A stretch of 64,000 nt of DNA. Origin: Roseococcus sp. SDR. GTDB lineage: Bacteria; Pseudomonadota; Alphaproteobacteria; Acetobacterales; Acetobacteraceae. Below the pieces are notes generated by a model that saw only the letters and a list, made by a program, of their open reading frames with translations, was not told where the DNA came from and searched no databases. The translations under genes and the position numbers were made by a program. Of this stretch, positions 10,636 through 19,787 are shown piece after piece; the stretch's first letter is position 1, and each line of letters begins with the position of its first letter. The stretch lies in assembly GCF_019083995.1 (NCBI RefSeq), contig NZ_JAHRCU010000007.1:124001-188000 (forward strand), in the 5' to 3' direction.

Positions 10636-11592
10636 GTGAGACGGTTCATCCCCTTCCTGGCCCTGTGCCTCGCCGCCCCGGCCGCCTTCGCCCAATCCTG
10701 GCCCGATCGCGCCCTGCGGCTCCTTGTTCCCTTCGCGCCGGGCGGCGTGACGGACAGCGTGGGGCGGCTCAGCGCCGATGTCCTGGCGGCGCGCCTGGGC
10801 CAGTCGGTGGTGGTGGAGAACCGGACCGGCGCCGGCGGCGCCATCGCGGTGGAAGCCGTGGCCCGCAGCCGGCCGGATGGCTACACGCTGCTGACGGCCA
10901 GTGCCTCACAGATGGTGATGCTGCCGGCGCTCACACGCGTCCCCTATGACGCGGCGCGCGATTTCGCGCCCATCTCCATCATCGGCGCCAATCCGCAGGT
11001 GCTGGCCGTCTCGGCGCGGATCGGTGTGAACACGCTGCCGGAATTCATCGCCTATCTGCGGGCCAATCCGGGGCGCGTGAATTATTCGAGCGGGGGCAAT
11101 GGCTCCTCCAACCACCTGGCCATGGCGCTGCTGCTGCACCGCGCGGGGGTGAGCGCCGAGCACGTCCCCTATCGGGGGGGCGCGCCGGCGATGCAGGCGG
11201 TGCTGGCGGGCGATGTGGCGGCCTATTTCGGCAACCCCTCCGACATCATTCCCCACCAGGGCACGGGCAGCATCCGCGTGCTGGCGGTGGCGGGCGGGTC
11301 GCGCATGGCCGCCCTGCCGGGCGTGCCCACGGTGGAAGAACAGGGCTTCCCGGGCTTCCGCGCCGAGACCTGGAACGGCATCGCGGCCCCCGCCGGCACG
11401 CCGGAGGGCGCGATCGCCCGCATGGCGGAAATCCTGGGCGCCGCTTGCGGCGAGGCCGCCTTTCGCGCGGCGCTGGAGCGGATGGGCACGGTGCCGGTCT
11501 GCTCGACCCCCGCCGAGTTCCGCGCCACCATGGAGCGTGACGGCCCGCAATGGGCGGAGCTGGTACGGGTGGCGGGGCTTAAACTCGAATAG
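10636..11592 (+). CDS. Bug/TctC-family extracytoplasmic solute receptor
   Basis: A 318-residue periplasmic receptor of the tripartite tricarboxylate transporter (Bug/TctC) family. An N-terminal signal peptide ends AAPAAFAQ and is followed by the family opening WPDRALRLLVPFAPGG. Later come VVVENRTGAGG and HVPYRGGAPAMQ, the carboxylate-binding loops. The start is GTG, with AAGGAG at 10619-10624. It is an orphan receptor: no TctA/TctB membrane genes lie nearby, as is common where these receptors are expanded. The ligand is unknown, probably a small organic acid. Confidence 0.93.
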   Translation: MRRFIPFLALCLAAPAAFAQSWPDRALRLLVPFAPGGVTDSVGRLSADVLAARLGQSVVVENRTGAGGAIAVEAVARSRPDGYTLLTASASQMVMLPALTRVPYDAARDFAPISIIGANPQVLAVSARIGVNTLPEFIAYLRANPGRVNYSSGGNGSSNHLAMALLLHRAGVSAEHVPYRGGAPAMQAVLAGDVAAYFGNPSDIIPHQGTGSIRVLAVAGGSRMAALPGVPTVEEQGFPGFRAETWNGIAAPAGTPEGAIARMAEILGAACGEAAFRAALERMGTVPVCSTPAEFRATMERDGPQWAELVRVAGLKLE

Positions 11593-11595
11593 CGC

Positions 11596-11886
11596 TCACA
11601 TCCCCAACGCGCGGCGGTAGAGGTCGAGCAGCGTCTCCTGCTCCTCCACCTCGGCCGGTTCCTGCTTGCGCAGGCGGATGATCTGGCGGACGACCTTCAC
11701 GTCGAAGCCGGCCGACTTCGCCTCGGCGTAGATGTCCTTGATGTCGTCGGCGAGCGCCTTGCGCTCTTCCTCCAGGCGCTCGATGCGCTCGACGATGGAG
11801 CGCAGCCGGTCGGCCGCGATGCCGCCCGTGTCGGAATCGGCGGCCTGGCGGGCGCGGCTGGCCTTAGCGTCTTCAGTGTCGGACAT
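11596..11886 (-). CDS. gapR: GapR-family nucleoid-associated protein (DUF2312)
   Basis: A 96-residue DUF2312 protein with the diagnostic order: [20 protein letters not shown] coiled-coil helix (residues about 25-44), [15 protein letters not shown], and [11 protein letters not shown], the DNA-contacting helix. In Caulobacter, GapR forms tetramers that clamp overtwisted AT-rich DNA ahead of replication and transcription. It is nearly universal in alphaproteobacteria. It precedes the DUF1028-unrelated DUF1244 gene in convergent/tandem context, as separate transcription units on the same strand. Confidence 0.93.
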   Translation of the reverse strand: MSDTEDAKASRARQAADSDTGGIAADRLRSIVERIERLEEERKALADDIKDIYAEAKSAGFDVKVVRQIIRLRKQEPAEVEEQETLLDLYRRALGM

Positions 11887-11930
11887 GGTATCTCTCGGAA
11901 GCAGGATTTCAGGCGCGCGTGGTAGCGCCT

Positions 11931-12269
11931 CTACCCGTGCTTGGCCATGGCCGCCCCGAAGGCGGCCTTCTGTTCGGCCGTCGCTTCCTTCTGGTTGGCC
12001 GCCTGCCAGGCCTTGTAGTCCATGCCGTAGATGATCTCGCGCGCCGCTGGCGTCTCCAGCGTGGTGCCGGCATCGGCGGCGGCTTCCTGGTACCAGCGGC
12101 TCACGCAGTTCCGGCAGAAGCCGGCCAGGTTCATCATGTCGATGTTCTGCACGTCCGAGCGCTCGCGCAGATGCGCCACCAGCTTGCGGAAGGCGGCGGC
12201 CTCGATGCGGTCGCGCGTGGCGGCGTCGGCGTCGAGCTTCAGTTCGGCTTCGGGCTGTGGGGTCGGCAT
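11931..12269 (-). CDS. DUF1244 domain protein
   Basis: A 112-residue DUF1244 protein. Conserved features are the [22 protein letters not shown] helix pair (residues about 28-49), the Cys pair in [11 protein letters not shown] and the YGMDYKAWQ segment. It is a small helical cytosolic protein with no signal peptide or membrane segment. The family is widespread in proteobacteria, and its biochemical function is unknown to me. It lies upstream of gapR on the same strand with a short gap and may share its transcript. Confidence 0.9.
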   Translation of the reverse strand: MPTPQPEAELKLDADAATRDRIEAAAFRKLVAHLRERSDVQNIDMMNLAGFCRNCVSRWYQEAAADAGTTLETPAAREIIYGMDYKAWQAANQKEATAEQKAAFGAAMAKHG

Positions 12270-12328
12270 GGCGGGGCTCCTTCGTTGCGGACTAGATGCG
12301 CCTGCCGCCCGATCCCTTCAAGCCGCGC

Positions 12329-13309
12329 TCAGTCCGGACGGATATTGCCGTCGCGGATCACCCGCGCCCAGCGCGCGCGATCCTCGGCGATGCGGGCCTG
12401 GAAGGCCGCGGGCGTCATCGCCAGCGGGTCCGAGCCCTGGGCCGCCATGCGCTCGCGCAGCAAGGGCTTGTCCAGCAGCGCATTCACTTCGCGGTTCATG
12501 CGGGCGATGAGCACCTCCGGTGTCCCGACAGGCGCGGCCATGCCGTACCAGCCCACCGCCTCGTAACCGGGCACGCCCGACTCCGCCACGGTCGGCACAT
12601 CGGGCAGGGCCGGGTGGCGCTGCGCGGTCGTGACGCCGACCGCGCGCACCCGCCCCTCGCGGATATGCGGGAGCGAGAGCGGCAGCGTGTCGCAGAGGAT
12701 CTGGACGCGGCCCGCAATGGTGTCGGTCAGCGCCGGGCCGCCCCCGCGATAGGGCACGTGCTGGATGTCGAGCCCGGCCATCTGCTTCAGCATCTCGCCG
12801 AAGAGGTGCTGCGCCGTGCCATTGCCGCCCGATGCGTAGGAGAGCTGGCCAGGCCGCGCGCGGGCCAGGGCAATGAGTTCCGCCATGTTGTTGGCCGGCA
12901 CCGCCGGGTTCACCACGAAGACGGACGGCACGATGGAGACCATCGCGACAGGGGCGAGGTCCCGCGCCGGGTCGAAGTTCAGGCGCACCAGTTCGGGCGT
13001 GATGGCGAAGGGGCCGGTGCTGGCCAGCAGCCATGTGTAGCCATCGGGGGTGGACCGCGCGACGAATTCGCTGCCCACCGCACCACCCACGCCGGTGCGG
13101 TTCTCCACCACCACGCTATGGCGCAGCACGCCCGTCAGCTCCTCCGCCATGAGGCGGGCGGTGAGGTCGGCGGCGCCGCCGGGCGGGAAGGGCGAGACGA
13201 GGCGGATCGGGCGGTTGGGCCAGTCCGCCACCTGCGCCCGCGCGGCGAGCAACGGGGCCGCGAGGGGCAGGGCAGCAGCGCCGAGGGCAAGGTGGCGGCG
13301 GCGGATCAT
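12329..13309 (-). CDS. Bug/TctC-family extracytoplasmic solute receptor
   Basis: A 326-residue Bug/TctC receptor with a twin-arginine-like start (MIRRRHLALGAAAL) and a cleavage region near ARAQ. WPNRPIRLVSPFPPGGAADL, VVVENRTGVGG and HVPYRGGGPALTD are the family's binding-site segments. It is divergently transcribed from the isochorismatase-family hydrolase at 13395, with 85 bp between starts. The receptor may therefore capture a compound handled by that enzyme; this is inference from context. No TctAB partner is in the window. Confidence 0.93.
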   Translation of the reverse strand: MIRRRHLALGAAALPLAAPLLAARAQVADWPNRPIRLVSPFPPGGAADLTARLMAEELTGVLRHSVVVENRTGVGGAVGSEFVARSTPDGYTWLLASTGPFAITPELVRLNFDPARDLAPVAMVSIVPSVFVVNPAVPANNMAELIALARARPGQLSYASGGNGTAQHLFGEMLKQMAGLDIQHVPYRGGGPALTDTIAGRVQILCDTLPLSLPHIREGRVRAVGVTTAQRHPALPDVPTVAESGVPGYEAVGWYGMAAPVGTPEVLIARMNREVNALLDKPLLRERMAAQGSDPLAMTPAAFQARIAEDRARWARVIRDGNIRPD

Positions 13310-13394
13310 GGCGGTCTCTCCCGGCTTCGCGCTGACGGCGTCGGCCCCTATCCTGAAGCGGGCCGCGACGGGCGGTCAATCAGCGAGGCGGCGC

Positions 13395-14108
13395 ATGACC
13401 GAGAGACCCCCCATGGAAAGACCCTGGGATCACTTCCTCACCCAGCAGGACCGTGCCGTGCTGGCCAAGGGCCGCTTCGGCCGCCGCATGGGCTTCGGCC
13501 GGCGCCCCGCCGTGCTGGTGATCGATGCTCAGCGCTACATGGTCGGCGCGGAAGGGCAGGATCACCTCTACCCCTCCAGTTGCGGCGCCATCGGCCGCGC
13601 GGCCCTGGCGGCGGCGGCACAAATCGTGCGCGCGGCGCAGGCGGCAGGTGTGCCCTGCGTCTTCACCCGTTTCGCGCTCGACCCCTCGGGCAGCGACATC
13701 GGCGTCTATGGCCGCAAGCGCGACCTGCTGGAGAGCCCGAACTGGTGCCTGGAAGGCACGCCGGGGTCGGAACTGGCTGAGGGGATGGAGCCCGGGCCAA
13801 ACGACCTGGTGCTGGTCAAGAAAAAGCCCAGTGCCTTCCACGGCACGCCGGTGCTGGGCCATCTGCTGGATCGCGGGGTGGACAGCGTGATCGTGCTGGG
13901 GGGTGCGACCAGCAACTGCGTGCAGGCCACGGTGTTTGACGCCTCCTCCTTCAACCTGCGCGTCTGCGTGCCTGAGGAGGCGGTGTTCGACCGCATTCCC
14001 ATCAGCCATGCCATCGCGCTCTTCGACATGGACCGGCAATTCGCCGATGTGGTGCCCATGGCGGAGGTGCTGGCGTTCCTGGCGGGACTTGCCCCTGGCG
14101 GCGCCTGA
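13395..14108 (+). CDS. Isochorismatase-family cysteine hydrolase
   Basis: A 237-residue isochorismatase-like hydrolase with the catalytic triad in place: D44 in VLVIDAQ, K143 region in VKKKPSAFHGT, and nucleophile C175 in GGATSNCVQATV. The N-terminal extension (about 35 residues before the first strand) and SAFHGTPV resemble N-carbamoylsarcosine amidase and maleamate/nicotinamidase-type amidases more than true isochorismatase. The substrate is probably an amide such as N-carbamoylsarcosine or a related compound. The start at 13395 is preceded by GAGGCGG. It faces a Bug receptor across a shared upstream region. Confidence 0.87.
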   Translation: MTERPPMERPWDHFLTQQDRAVLAKGRFGRRMGFGRRPAVLVIDAQRYMVGAEGQDHLYPSSCGAIGRAALAAAAQIVRAAQAAGVPCVFTRFALDPSGSDIGVYGRKRDLLESPNWCLEGTPGSELAEGMEPGPNDLVLVKKKPSAFHGTPVLGHLLDRGVDSVIVLGGATSNCVQATVFDASSFNLRVCVPEEAVFDRIPISHAIALFDMDRQFADVVPMAEVLAFLAGLAPGGA

Positions 14109-14119
14109 CTCCGCATGCG

Positions 14120-14125
14120 TATAAT
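14120..14125 (+). promoter_or_regulatory. Perfect TATAAT -10 element upstream of pgaA
   Basis: TATAAT at 14120-14125 lies in a short AT-rich stretch, unusual for this GC-rich window, between the isochorismatase stop and pgaA. No good -35 hexamer sits 16-18 bases upstream; TTGCCC at 14089 is too distant. Transcription would begin around 14132, about 50 bases before the preferred pgaA start. An activator-dependent promoter would fit a good -10 with a poor -35. Confidence 0.45.
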
Positions 14126-14182
14126 ATTTATGTGCAGGTAAACCCGCCTGAACGGCGCGCGGAGCAAGGGGGACGGGGCGCG

Positions 14183-16849
14183 GTGGATCGTGACACCCTG
14201 ACGGCCGCGCTGCTCGTCCTGTCCCTCGCTCTTCCCGCCGCGGCGCAATCCCCGCGCGAGGCCGCGGTGCTGGAGGCCCGCGCCGGCCGGCCGGACGCCG
14301 CCATCGCGACCCTGCGCGCCATGCTCGAGGCCGGCGCGACCGACCCGCTGGTGGCGGCGGACCTGCTGACCCTGCTGCAACAGCAGGGCCGCGCCGCCGA
14401 GGCGGTGGCCGTGCTGCGCCGGACCAATGCCGCAACCTTGCCGAGCTACGCCCTGCTCGCCGCCACCCGCGCCGCCCGCGATGCGCGCCGCTGGAGCGAG
14501 GCCGAGGCGCTGGCCCGCCAGGGCCTCGCGCGTTTCCCGCGGGAGGAGGTCTGGCCCATCCTGCTCGCGCTCATCCTCACCGATGCCGGCCGCGTGGCCG
14601 AGGCGGAGGCGGTGCTGGCCACGCCGCGCGCCCGCGCCGCCGATGCGCGCGAGCAGGCGAACGCCGCGGCCTATCTGCGCCAGCGGCAGGGCAGCCAGGC
14701 CGCGAGCCGCACCGCCAGCCTGCTCGCCACCACCCGCGCCCAGCGCGACGCGCGGGATTACGCCGCCGCCGAGGCCAGCGCGCGGGAGGGGCTGCGCCAA
14801 TCGCCCTCCGACCCGACCTGGACGCTGCTGCTGGCGCTGATCCTCACCGATGCGGGCCGCCCGGCCGAGGCGCGGGCGCTGCTGCAATCCCCCGCCGCCC
14901 GCCGCGCCCCGGCGCTGGAGCGCCTGCTGGCCCTGGCCTATGCCGAGGAGCGCGCGGGCGAGCGCTTTACCGCCCTGCGCCACTATGCCGAGGCCACGCG
15001 GATGGCGCCGCGCAACACCGAGGCACGGGCCGGCACGGCGCGCGTGCTGCGGAGCTTGGGCGGCCCGAATGGCGCGGCTGCGATCGCCGACGCGCCGCCG
15101 CCGCTGGCCGAAGGCCGGGACCGCCTGCCGCTGGGGGCGGAGGTGGCGGCGGCCGATGTGCGCTTCGGCAACACCGTCCGCCCGGTCGAGCCGGAGCGCC
15201 GCTTCGAGGGCACGGACCGCGCGCTCGCACGGCTTGATGCGCTGCTGGCCGAGGACCCGCCGCCCGCGCTGCGACGGCAGATCCGGCTGGATCGCGTCGT
15301 GGCGCTGCGGGACCGCGTGCGCATGGCCGAAGCGCTGGCCGAGGCCGATGCGCTGGCCGCCGAGGCCCCCCTGCCCCCCTATGCGCGCGAGGCGCGGGCC
15401 GATGCGCTGCTCCATCTGCGCCGCCCGCGCGAGGCGCTGGTGGAATATCAGGCCGTCGTCGCGGCCGATCCGGGCAGCCTGACCGCGCGCAGCGGTGTCT
15501 TCTACGCGGCGGTCGAATCCGAGGATTTCCGCACCGCCTACAATGCGGTGGATGGCGCGCTGGCCGACCAGCCCGGCTGGCGCCGCTTCCTGGATGATCC
15601 GAGCCGCTATCCCAACCCGGATTTCCCCAATGCCGCGCTCTCGGCCGCGCAGGCGCGCTTCTATGGCGACCAGCTCGCCCAAGCCTGGGAGCGCATCACG
15701 CCGCTGGCCGAGGGCGCCCCGGCCGACCAGGAAACCCGCCTCGCCAATGCCGCCATCATGGGCGCGCGCGGCTGGCCCTGGAGTGCCGCGACCGAGACCG
15801 AGATCGGCCACGGCCTGGCGCCGCAGACACTGGGCGCGCGCATCGCGCTGGCGGAACTGGCCCTCACGCAGTTCCGCTTCGCCGAGGCCGAGCGCCGCAT
15901 CGCCGAACTGCTGCTGATCTGGCCCGAGAACCTCGCCGTGCAGCGCCTCGCCCTCGAGGCGCGCGCGCAGCGCCGCTTCGTGCTGGAGATGGAGGTCAAG
16001 CCCGGCAACAGCGAGGGCGGCGGCAGCAACTCCAGCGGCCGCTCGCTGGAGGCGCAGGTCCGGCTCTACTCGCCACCCATCGCCGAGAACTGGCGTATCT
16101 TCGCACTGGCCGGCGTTGCGACCGCCCACCCGATCGAAGGCTATGTGCAGCGCAACCGCGTCGGCGCCGGGGCGGAGTTCCGCCTCCCGCAATTCCGCGC
16201 CACCGCCTATATCACGCAGAATTTCGGCACCTACATCGCGCCAGGCGGCGGTGTCACGGCGGATTGGCAGCCCTTCGACACCTGGCGCATCGGCGTCGCG
16301 GCCGAGCGCTTCGCCCTCTCCACGCCGCTGCGCGCGCTGCGCTACGGCATCACGGCGGATGAAGTGGCCGGGCGCGTGACGTGGCGGCGCAGCGAATCCA
16401 CCTCCGTCTCCGGCGCCATCGCCTATTCGCCCTTCACCGACGGCAACCGCCGCCTCTCGGGCGGGATCGAGGCGCGGCAACGCATCCTCGACCTGCCGCA
16501 TCTCGACGTGACGCTGCGCGGCGACCTCTTCGCCTCCACCAACAGCCTGACCACCGGCCCCTATTTCGCGCCGAGCCGCGACTTCACGGCGACGGCGGGC
16601 ATCGCCATCGAGCATGTGACCTGGCGCTTCTATGAGAATTCCTTCGTGCAGGCGCTCACATTGGATGGCGGCAGCTACACGCAGCAGGGCTACGGCACGG
16701 GCTGGGTCGGCACCGCCGCCTATGAACATCGCTGGCGCTTCGACCCGATGACGGAGTTCCGCTACGGCGTGCAGATCGGCCGCCGCCTCTATGACGGAGA
16801 CCCCTGGCGCGGCTACGCGCTGGTCTTCGCGCTGACGCAGCGGCTGTGA
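14183..16849 (+). CDS. pgaA: PNAG export outer-membrane porin with TPR domain
   Basis: An 888-residue PgaA-type protein. A signal peptide ends PAAAQ. TPR-like helices fill residues about 30-600, and the C-terminal third is rich in alternating beta strands ending in an aromatic/Leu residue set (YALVFALTQRL), as expected of an outer-membrane barrel. PgaA exports partly deacetylated poly-beta-1,6-N-acetylglucosamine. I chose GTG 14183 because a GCAAGGGGGA box precedes it; GTG 14132 would add 17 unconvincing residues. It is longer than E. coli PgaA (about 807), partly through a 55-residue internal duplication. It is the first gene of pgaABCD and its stop overlaps pgaB. Confidence 0.88.
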   Translation: MDRDTLTAALLVLSLALPAAAQSPREAAVLEARAGRPDAAIATLRAMLEAGATDPLVAADLLTLLQQQGRAAEAVAVLRRTNAATLPSYALLAATRAARDARRWSEAEALARQGLARFPREEVWPILLALILTDAGRVAEAEAVLATPRARAADAREQANAAAYLRQRQGSQAASRTASLLATTRAQRDARDYAAAEASAREGLRQSPSDPTWTLLLALILTDAGRPAEARALLQSPAARRAPALERLLALAYAEERAGERFTALRHYAEATRMAPRNTEARAGTARVLRSLGGPNGAAAIADAPPPLAEGRDRLPLGAEVAAADVRFGNTVRPVEPERRFEGTDRALARLDALLAEDPPPALRRQIRLDRVVALRDRVRMAEALAEADALAAEAPLPPYAREARADALLHLRRPREALVEYQAVVAADPGSLTARSGVFYAAVESEDFRTAYNAVDGALADQPGWRRFLDDPSRYPNPDFPNAALSAAQARFYGDQLAQAWERITPLAEGAPADQETRLANAAIMGARGWPWSAATETEIGHGLAPQTLGARIALAELALTQFRFAEAERRIAELLLIWPENLAVQRLALEARAQRRFVLEMEVKPGNSEGGGSNSSGRSLEAQVRLYSPPIAENWRIFALAGVATAHPIEGYVQRNRVGAGAEFRLPQFRATAYITQNFGTYIAPGGGVTADWQPFDTWRIGVAAERFALSTPLRALRYGITADEVAGRVTWRRSESTSVSGAIAYSPFTDGNRRLSGGIEARQRILDLPHLDVTLRGDLFASTNSLTTGPYFAPSRDFTATAGIAIEHVTWRFYENSFVQALTLDGGSYTQQGYGTGWVGTAAYEHRWRFDPMTEFRYGVQIGRRLYDGDPWRGYALVFALTQRL
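14453..14884 (+). repeat. 55-codon duplicated TPR unit inside pgaA
   Basis: Two 165-base units (14453-14617 and 14720-14884), starting 267 bases apart, encode similar 55-residue helical repeats. Both start LLA-TRA-RDAR and share the segment LLALILTDAGR. Divergence shows the duplication is old. Confidence 0.75.
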
Positions 16850-18522
16850 CGATGGCGCGCGTGGTTCTCCTGCTCCTCCTGCTCATGGCGCCGGCACAGG
16901 CGCAGCGTTTCGTCGTCGTCGCCTTCCACGACGTGGCCGACACGCGAGAGCAATTGACAGCGGATGCGGTCACCAGCTCCACCCTCGTCACCTTCTTCGA
17001 CTGGCTGCGGGCCGAGCGCTGGACTCCCGTCTCGCTGGACGACATCGCCGCCGCGCGCGAAGGCCGCCGCCCGTTGCCGGAACGCGCCATCCTCATCACC
17101 TTCGATGACGGCTATCGCAGCACCTATACCCGCGTCTTTCCGCTGCTGCTGGCCTATCGCTACCCGGCGGTCTTCGCGCTGGTCGGCGATTGGATGGCGG
17201 TGCCGGAGGGCGGCACGGTGATGTATGGCGACCAGCCGCGCCTGCGCAGCGACTTCATCACCTGGGCCGAGGCGCGGGAGATGCAGGCCTCGGGCCTCGT
17301 CGAATTCGCCTCGCACAGCTATGGGCTGCACAGCACGGTGCTGGGCAATCCGCAGGGCAATCTGCTGCCCGCCGCCGCTGCCTGGGCCTATGACGCCGCG
17401 ACCGGCCGCTACGAGGATGACGCCGCCCTGCGCCGCCGCGTGGAGCAGGATCTCCGCCGCTCCGCCGCGCAGTTGCGGCGCGAGCTGGGCCGGGCGCCGC
17501 GCGCGCTGGTCTGGCCCTTCGGGCGCTACTCCGGCCCGGCGCTGGAGGCCGCGCAGGCGGCCGGCTTCCGCTTCACGCTGACGCTCGACCCCGAGCCCGC
17601 GGATGCCCGGCGCCCGCTCACCATCGGCCGCTTCTACCCGAGCCAGGCGCCGGATCTCGCGGCGCTGGCGAACAATCTGCGCTTCCGCGAGGAATCGCCG
17701 CCCGCGCTGCGCCTGCTCTGCCTCGACCCCGGCGTGGTCGCCGCCGCCGGCGACATGGCGGCGCAGGACGCGAAGCTGGGCGAGATGATCGAGGCGATCC
17801 GCCGGCTCGGCCCCAACCTGGTCGCGCTCGACAGCCACGCGCGCGCGGCGGATGGCGGCCTGGGGCCCGCCTGGTATCCCTCGCGCCTCACGCCCCATGG
17901 CGCCGACATCCTGGGCCGGCTCGTCTGGCAGATCCGCACGCGCGGCGGGGCGGATGCCTATGTGCGCGTGCCGCTCGACGCCGTCGCGGCGACGCTCGGC
18001 GAGGCGCGCATCCCGGACCTCGTGGCGGATGCACTGCGCCACGCCATGGCGGACGGGCTGATGCTGGAGGGCGCGGGCGGCCTCGCCGCCGCCGTGCCAG
18101 GCCCGCCGCTCGATCCCGCGGCCTGGGTGGTGCGGCAGCGCCGCGCTGCGCCCGTCACGCTGGATGCGCGCGGCGCCACGGCGCTGGCCGCCATGCGCCG
18201 CGCCGAGGCCCTGCGCCCCGGGTTGCGCCTGATGGTGACGAGCGAGGCCACGCCGCAGGCCGGCACCTGGCCCGCGCCGTTGGCCGACCTGGTTCTCCGC
18301 GCTCAGGTCCCGCTCGGCGATTCCGGCTGGGCCGCGCCCGTCGCACGTTCGCGCCTGCTGATGGATCTCGCGCCCGCCGCGCGTCCGGTGGCCGCGTTGC
18401 GCGCCGTGCAGGCCACAGGGGTCACCGGCCTCGCCTATTGCGCCGACGGCGCGGCGGCGCTGGCCGATGCCGCCCGGCGCGGGCCCGCCTTCTCCTCCGC
18501 CGCCTATCCGCTGAGGCCCTGA
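16846..18522 (+). CDS. pgaB: Poly-beta-1,6-N-acetylglucosamine N-deacetylase
   Basis: A protein of 558 residues (556 from the ATG at 16852) with a signal peptide ending APAQAQ and an N-terminal CE4 polysaccharide deacetylase domain. Numbering from 16852, catalytic and metal residues are visible: H26-D27, the TFDDGYR pair D85/D86, and H155/H160 in ASHSYGLH. A C-terminal domain of about 280 residues matches the glycoside-hydrolase-like half of PgaB (LALDSHARAADG-like start, WYPSRLTPHGADILGRL). It is shorter than the E. coli protein (about 672). It deacetylates nascent PNAG in the periplasm so that PgaA can export it. No lipobox is visible, unlike E. coli PgaB. It overlaps pgaA and abuts pgaC. 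Confidence 0.92.
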   Translation: MTMARVVLLLLLLMAPAQAQRFVVVAFHDVADTREQLTADAVTSSTLVTFFDWLRAERWTPVSLDDIAAAREGRRPLPERAILITFDDGYRSTYTRVFPLLLAYRYPAVFALVGDWMAVPEGGTVMYGDQPRLRSDFITWAEAREMQASGLVEFASHSYGLHSTVLGNPQGNLLPAAAAWAYDAATGRYEDDAALRRRVEQDLRRSAAQLRRELGRAPRALVWPFGRYSGPALEAAQAAGFRFTLTLDPEPADARRPLTIGRFYPSQAPDLAALANNLRFREESPPALRLLCLDPGVVAAAGDMAAQDAKLGEMIEAIRRLGPNLVALDSHARAADGGLGPAWYPSRLTPHGADILGRLVWQIRTRGGADAYVRVPLDAVAATLGEARIPDLVADALRHAMADGLMLEGAGGLAAAVPGPPLDPAAWVVRQRRAAPVTLDARGATALAAMRRAEALRPGLRLMVTSEATPQAGTWPAPLADLVLRAQVPLGDSGWAAPVARSRLLMDLAPAARPVAALRAVQATGVTGLAYCADGAAALADAARRGPAFSSAAYPLRP

Positions 18523-18524
18523 GC

Positions 18525-19787
18525 GTGCTGGAAGACGCACTCTTCGCCATCATCGCGGGCATACCGGTGCTCTGCTTCGGCTATCCCTTCGTCATGGCCT
18601 GGTACTGGATGGCCGGCGGCATCTTCTACGCGCTCTATCGCGAGGCGAAGCTGCCCCCGCCCGACCAGCCTCCGCCGCTGAAGCACTATCCGGGCATCTC
18701 CGTCATCGTGCCCTGCTACAATGAGGAGGAGAACGCGCACGAGACCTTCGCCGCCGCGGCCGCGGTGGATTACCCGGATTTCGAGATCATCGCGGTGAAT
18801 GACGGCAGCCGCGACAACACCGCGGCCGAGCTCGAGCGCCTCGCCACCCTCATTCCCAATCTGCGCGTGGTGCATCTGGCGAAGAACCAGGGCAAGGCCA
18901 TGGCAATGAATGCCGGCGCGCTGCTGGCGAAGCATGAGATCATCGTCTGCATCGATGGTGACGCGCTGCTCGACCCGCACGCGCTGCGCTGGATCGCCCA
19001 CATGTTCCAGGCGCCCACCGTGGGCGCGCTCACCGGCAATCCGCGCATCCGCAACCGCACCAGCATCCTGGGCCGGCTGCAGGTGGGCGAGTTCTCGGCC
19101 ATCATCGGCCTGATCAAGCGGGCGCAAGCGACCTATGGGCGGCTCTTCACCGTCTCGGGCGTGATCTGCGCCTTCCGCAAGCGTGCCCTGCACGAGGCCG
19201 GCTGGTGGAACACGCGCACATTGACGGACGACATCGACGTGACCTGGCGGGTGCAGATGGCCGGCTGGCGCGTGGTCTATGAGCCCAATGCCATCGTCTG
19301 GATCCTGATGCCCGAGACGCTGCGCGGCTTGTGGAAGCAGCGGCTGCGCTGGGCCGAGGGCGGCTCGCAGATGATGCTGGACTACTTCATGCCTGTGCTG
19401 CGCGGCCAGGCGCCGGGCATGATCCCGGTCTACCTGAACTATGTGCTGAGCGTGGTCTGGGCCTATGCCATGCTGCTGACGCTGCTGGTGGGCGTGCTGC
19501 GCGGCGTGGGACTGGACCCCGTGCCCTTCGTGCCGGGCTTCGGCCTCATCCCGCAATGGTTCGGCATCACGCTGACCGTCACCTACCTGCTGCAATCCGT
19601 GGTGAGCCTGACGATCGAGCGGCGCTACGAGAAGGGTCTTCTCGGCAGCCTCTTCTGGATCATCTGGTACCCGCTGGTCTTCTGGCTGCTGCAGACGCTG
19701 ACCACCGCCGTGGCCCTGCCGCGCGCCGCGCTCAAGCCACGCAACGCCGCGACCACCTGGGTGAGCCCCGACCGAGGCATCCGATGA
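18525..19787 (+). CDS. pgaC: PNAG synthase, family 2 glycosyltransferase
   Basis: A 420-residue processive GT2 membrane enzyme. Catalytic motifs are in order: D93 in VNDGS, D144xD146 in CIDGD, TDD at 234-236, and Q272RLRW. One or two membrane helices precede the catalytic domain and about three follow it. It polymerises UDP-N-acetylglucosamine into beta-1,6-linked PNAG at the inner membrane together with PgaD. The GTG start at 18525 lies two bases after the pgaB stop. An upstream in-frame extension to 18438 overlaps pgaB and is unlikely. The stop overlaps pgaD (ATGA). Confidence 0.94.
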   Translation: MLEDALFAIIAGIPVLCFGYPFVMAWYWMAGGIFYALYREAKLPPPDQPPPLKHYPGISVIVPCYNEEENAHETFAAAAAVDYPDFEIIAVNDGSRDNTAAELERLATLIPNLRVVHLAKNQGKAMAMNAGALLAKHEIIVCIDGDALLDPHALRWIAHMFQAPTVGALTGNPRIRNRTSILGRLQVGEFSAIIGLIKRAQATYGRLFTVSGVICAFRKRALHEAGWWNTRTLTDDIDVTWRVQMAGWRVVYEPNAIVWILMPETLRGLWKQRLRWAEGGSQMMLDYFMPVLRGQAPGMIPVYLNYVLSVVWAYAMLLTLLVGVLRGVGLDPVPFVPGFGLIPQWFGITLTVTYLLQSVVSLTIERRYEKGLLGSLFWIIWYPLVFWLLQTLTTAVALPRAALKPRNAATTWVSPDRGIR

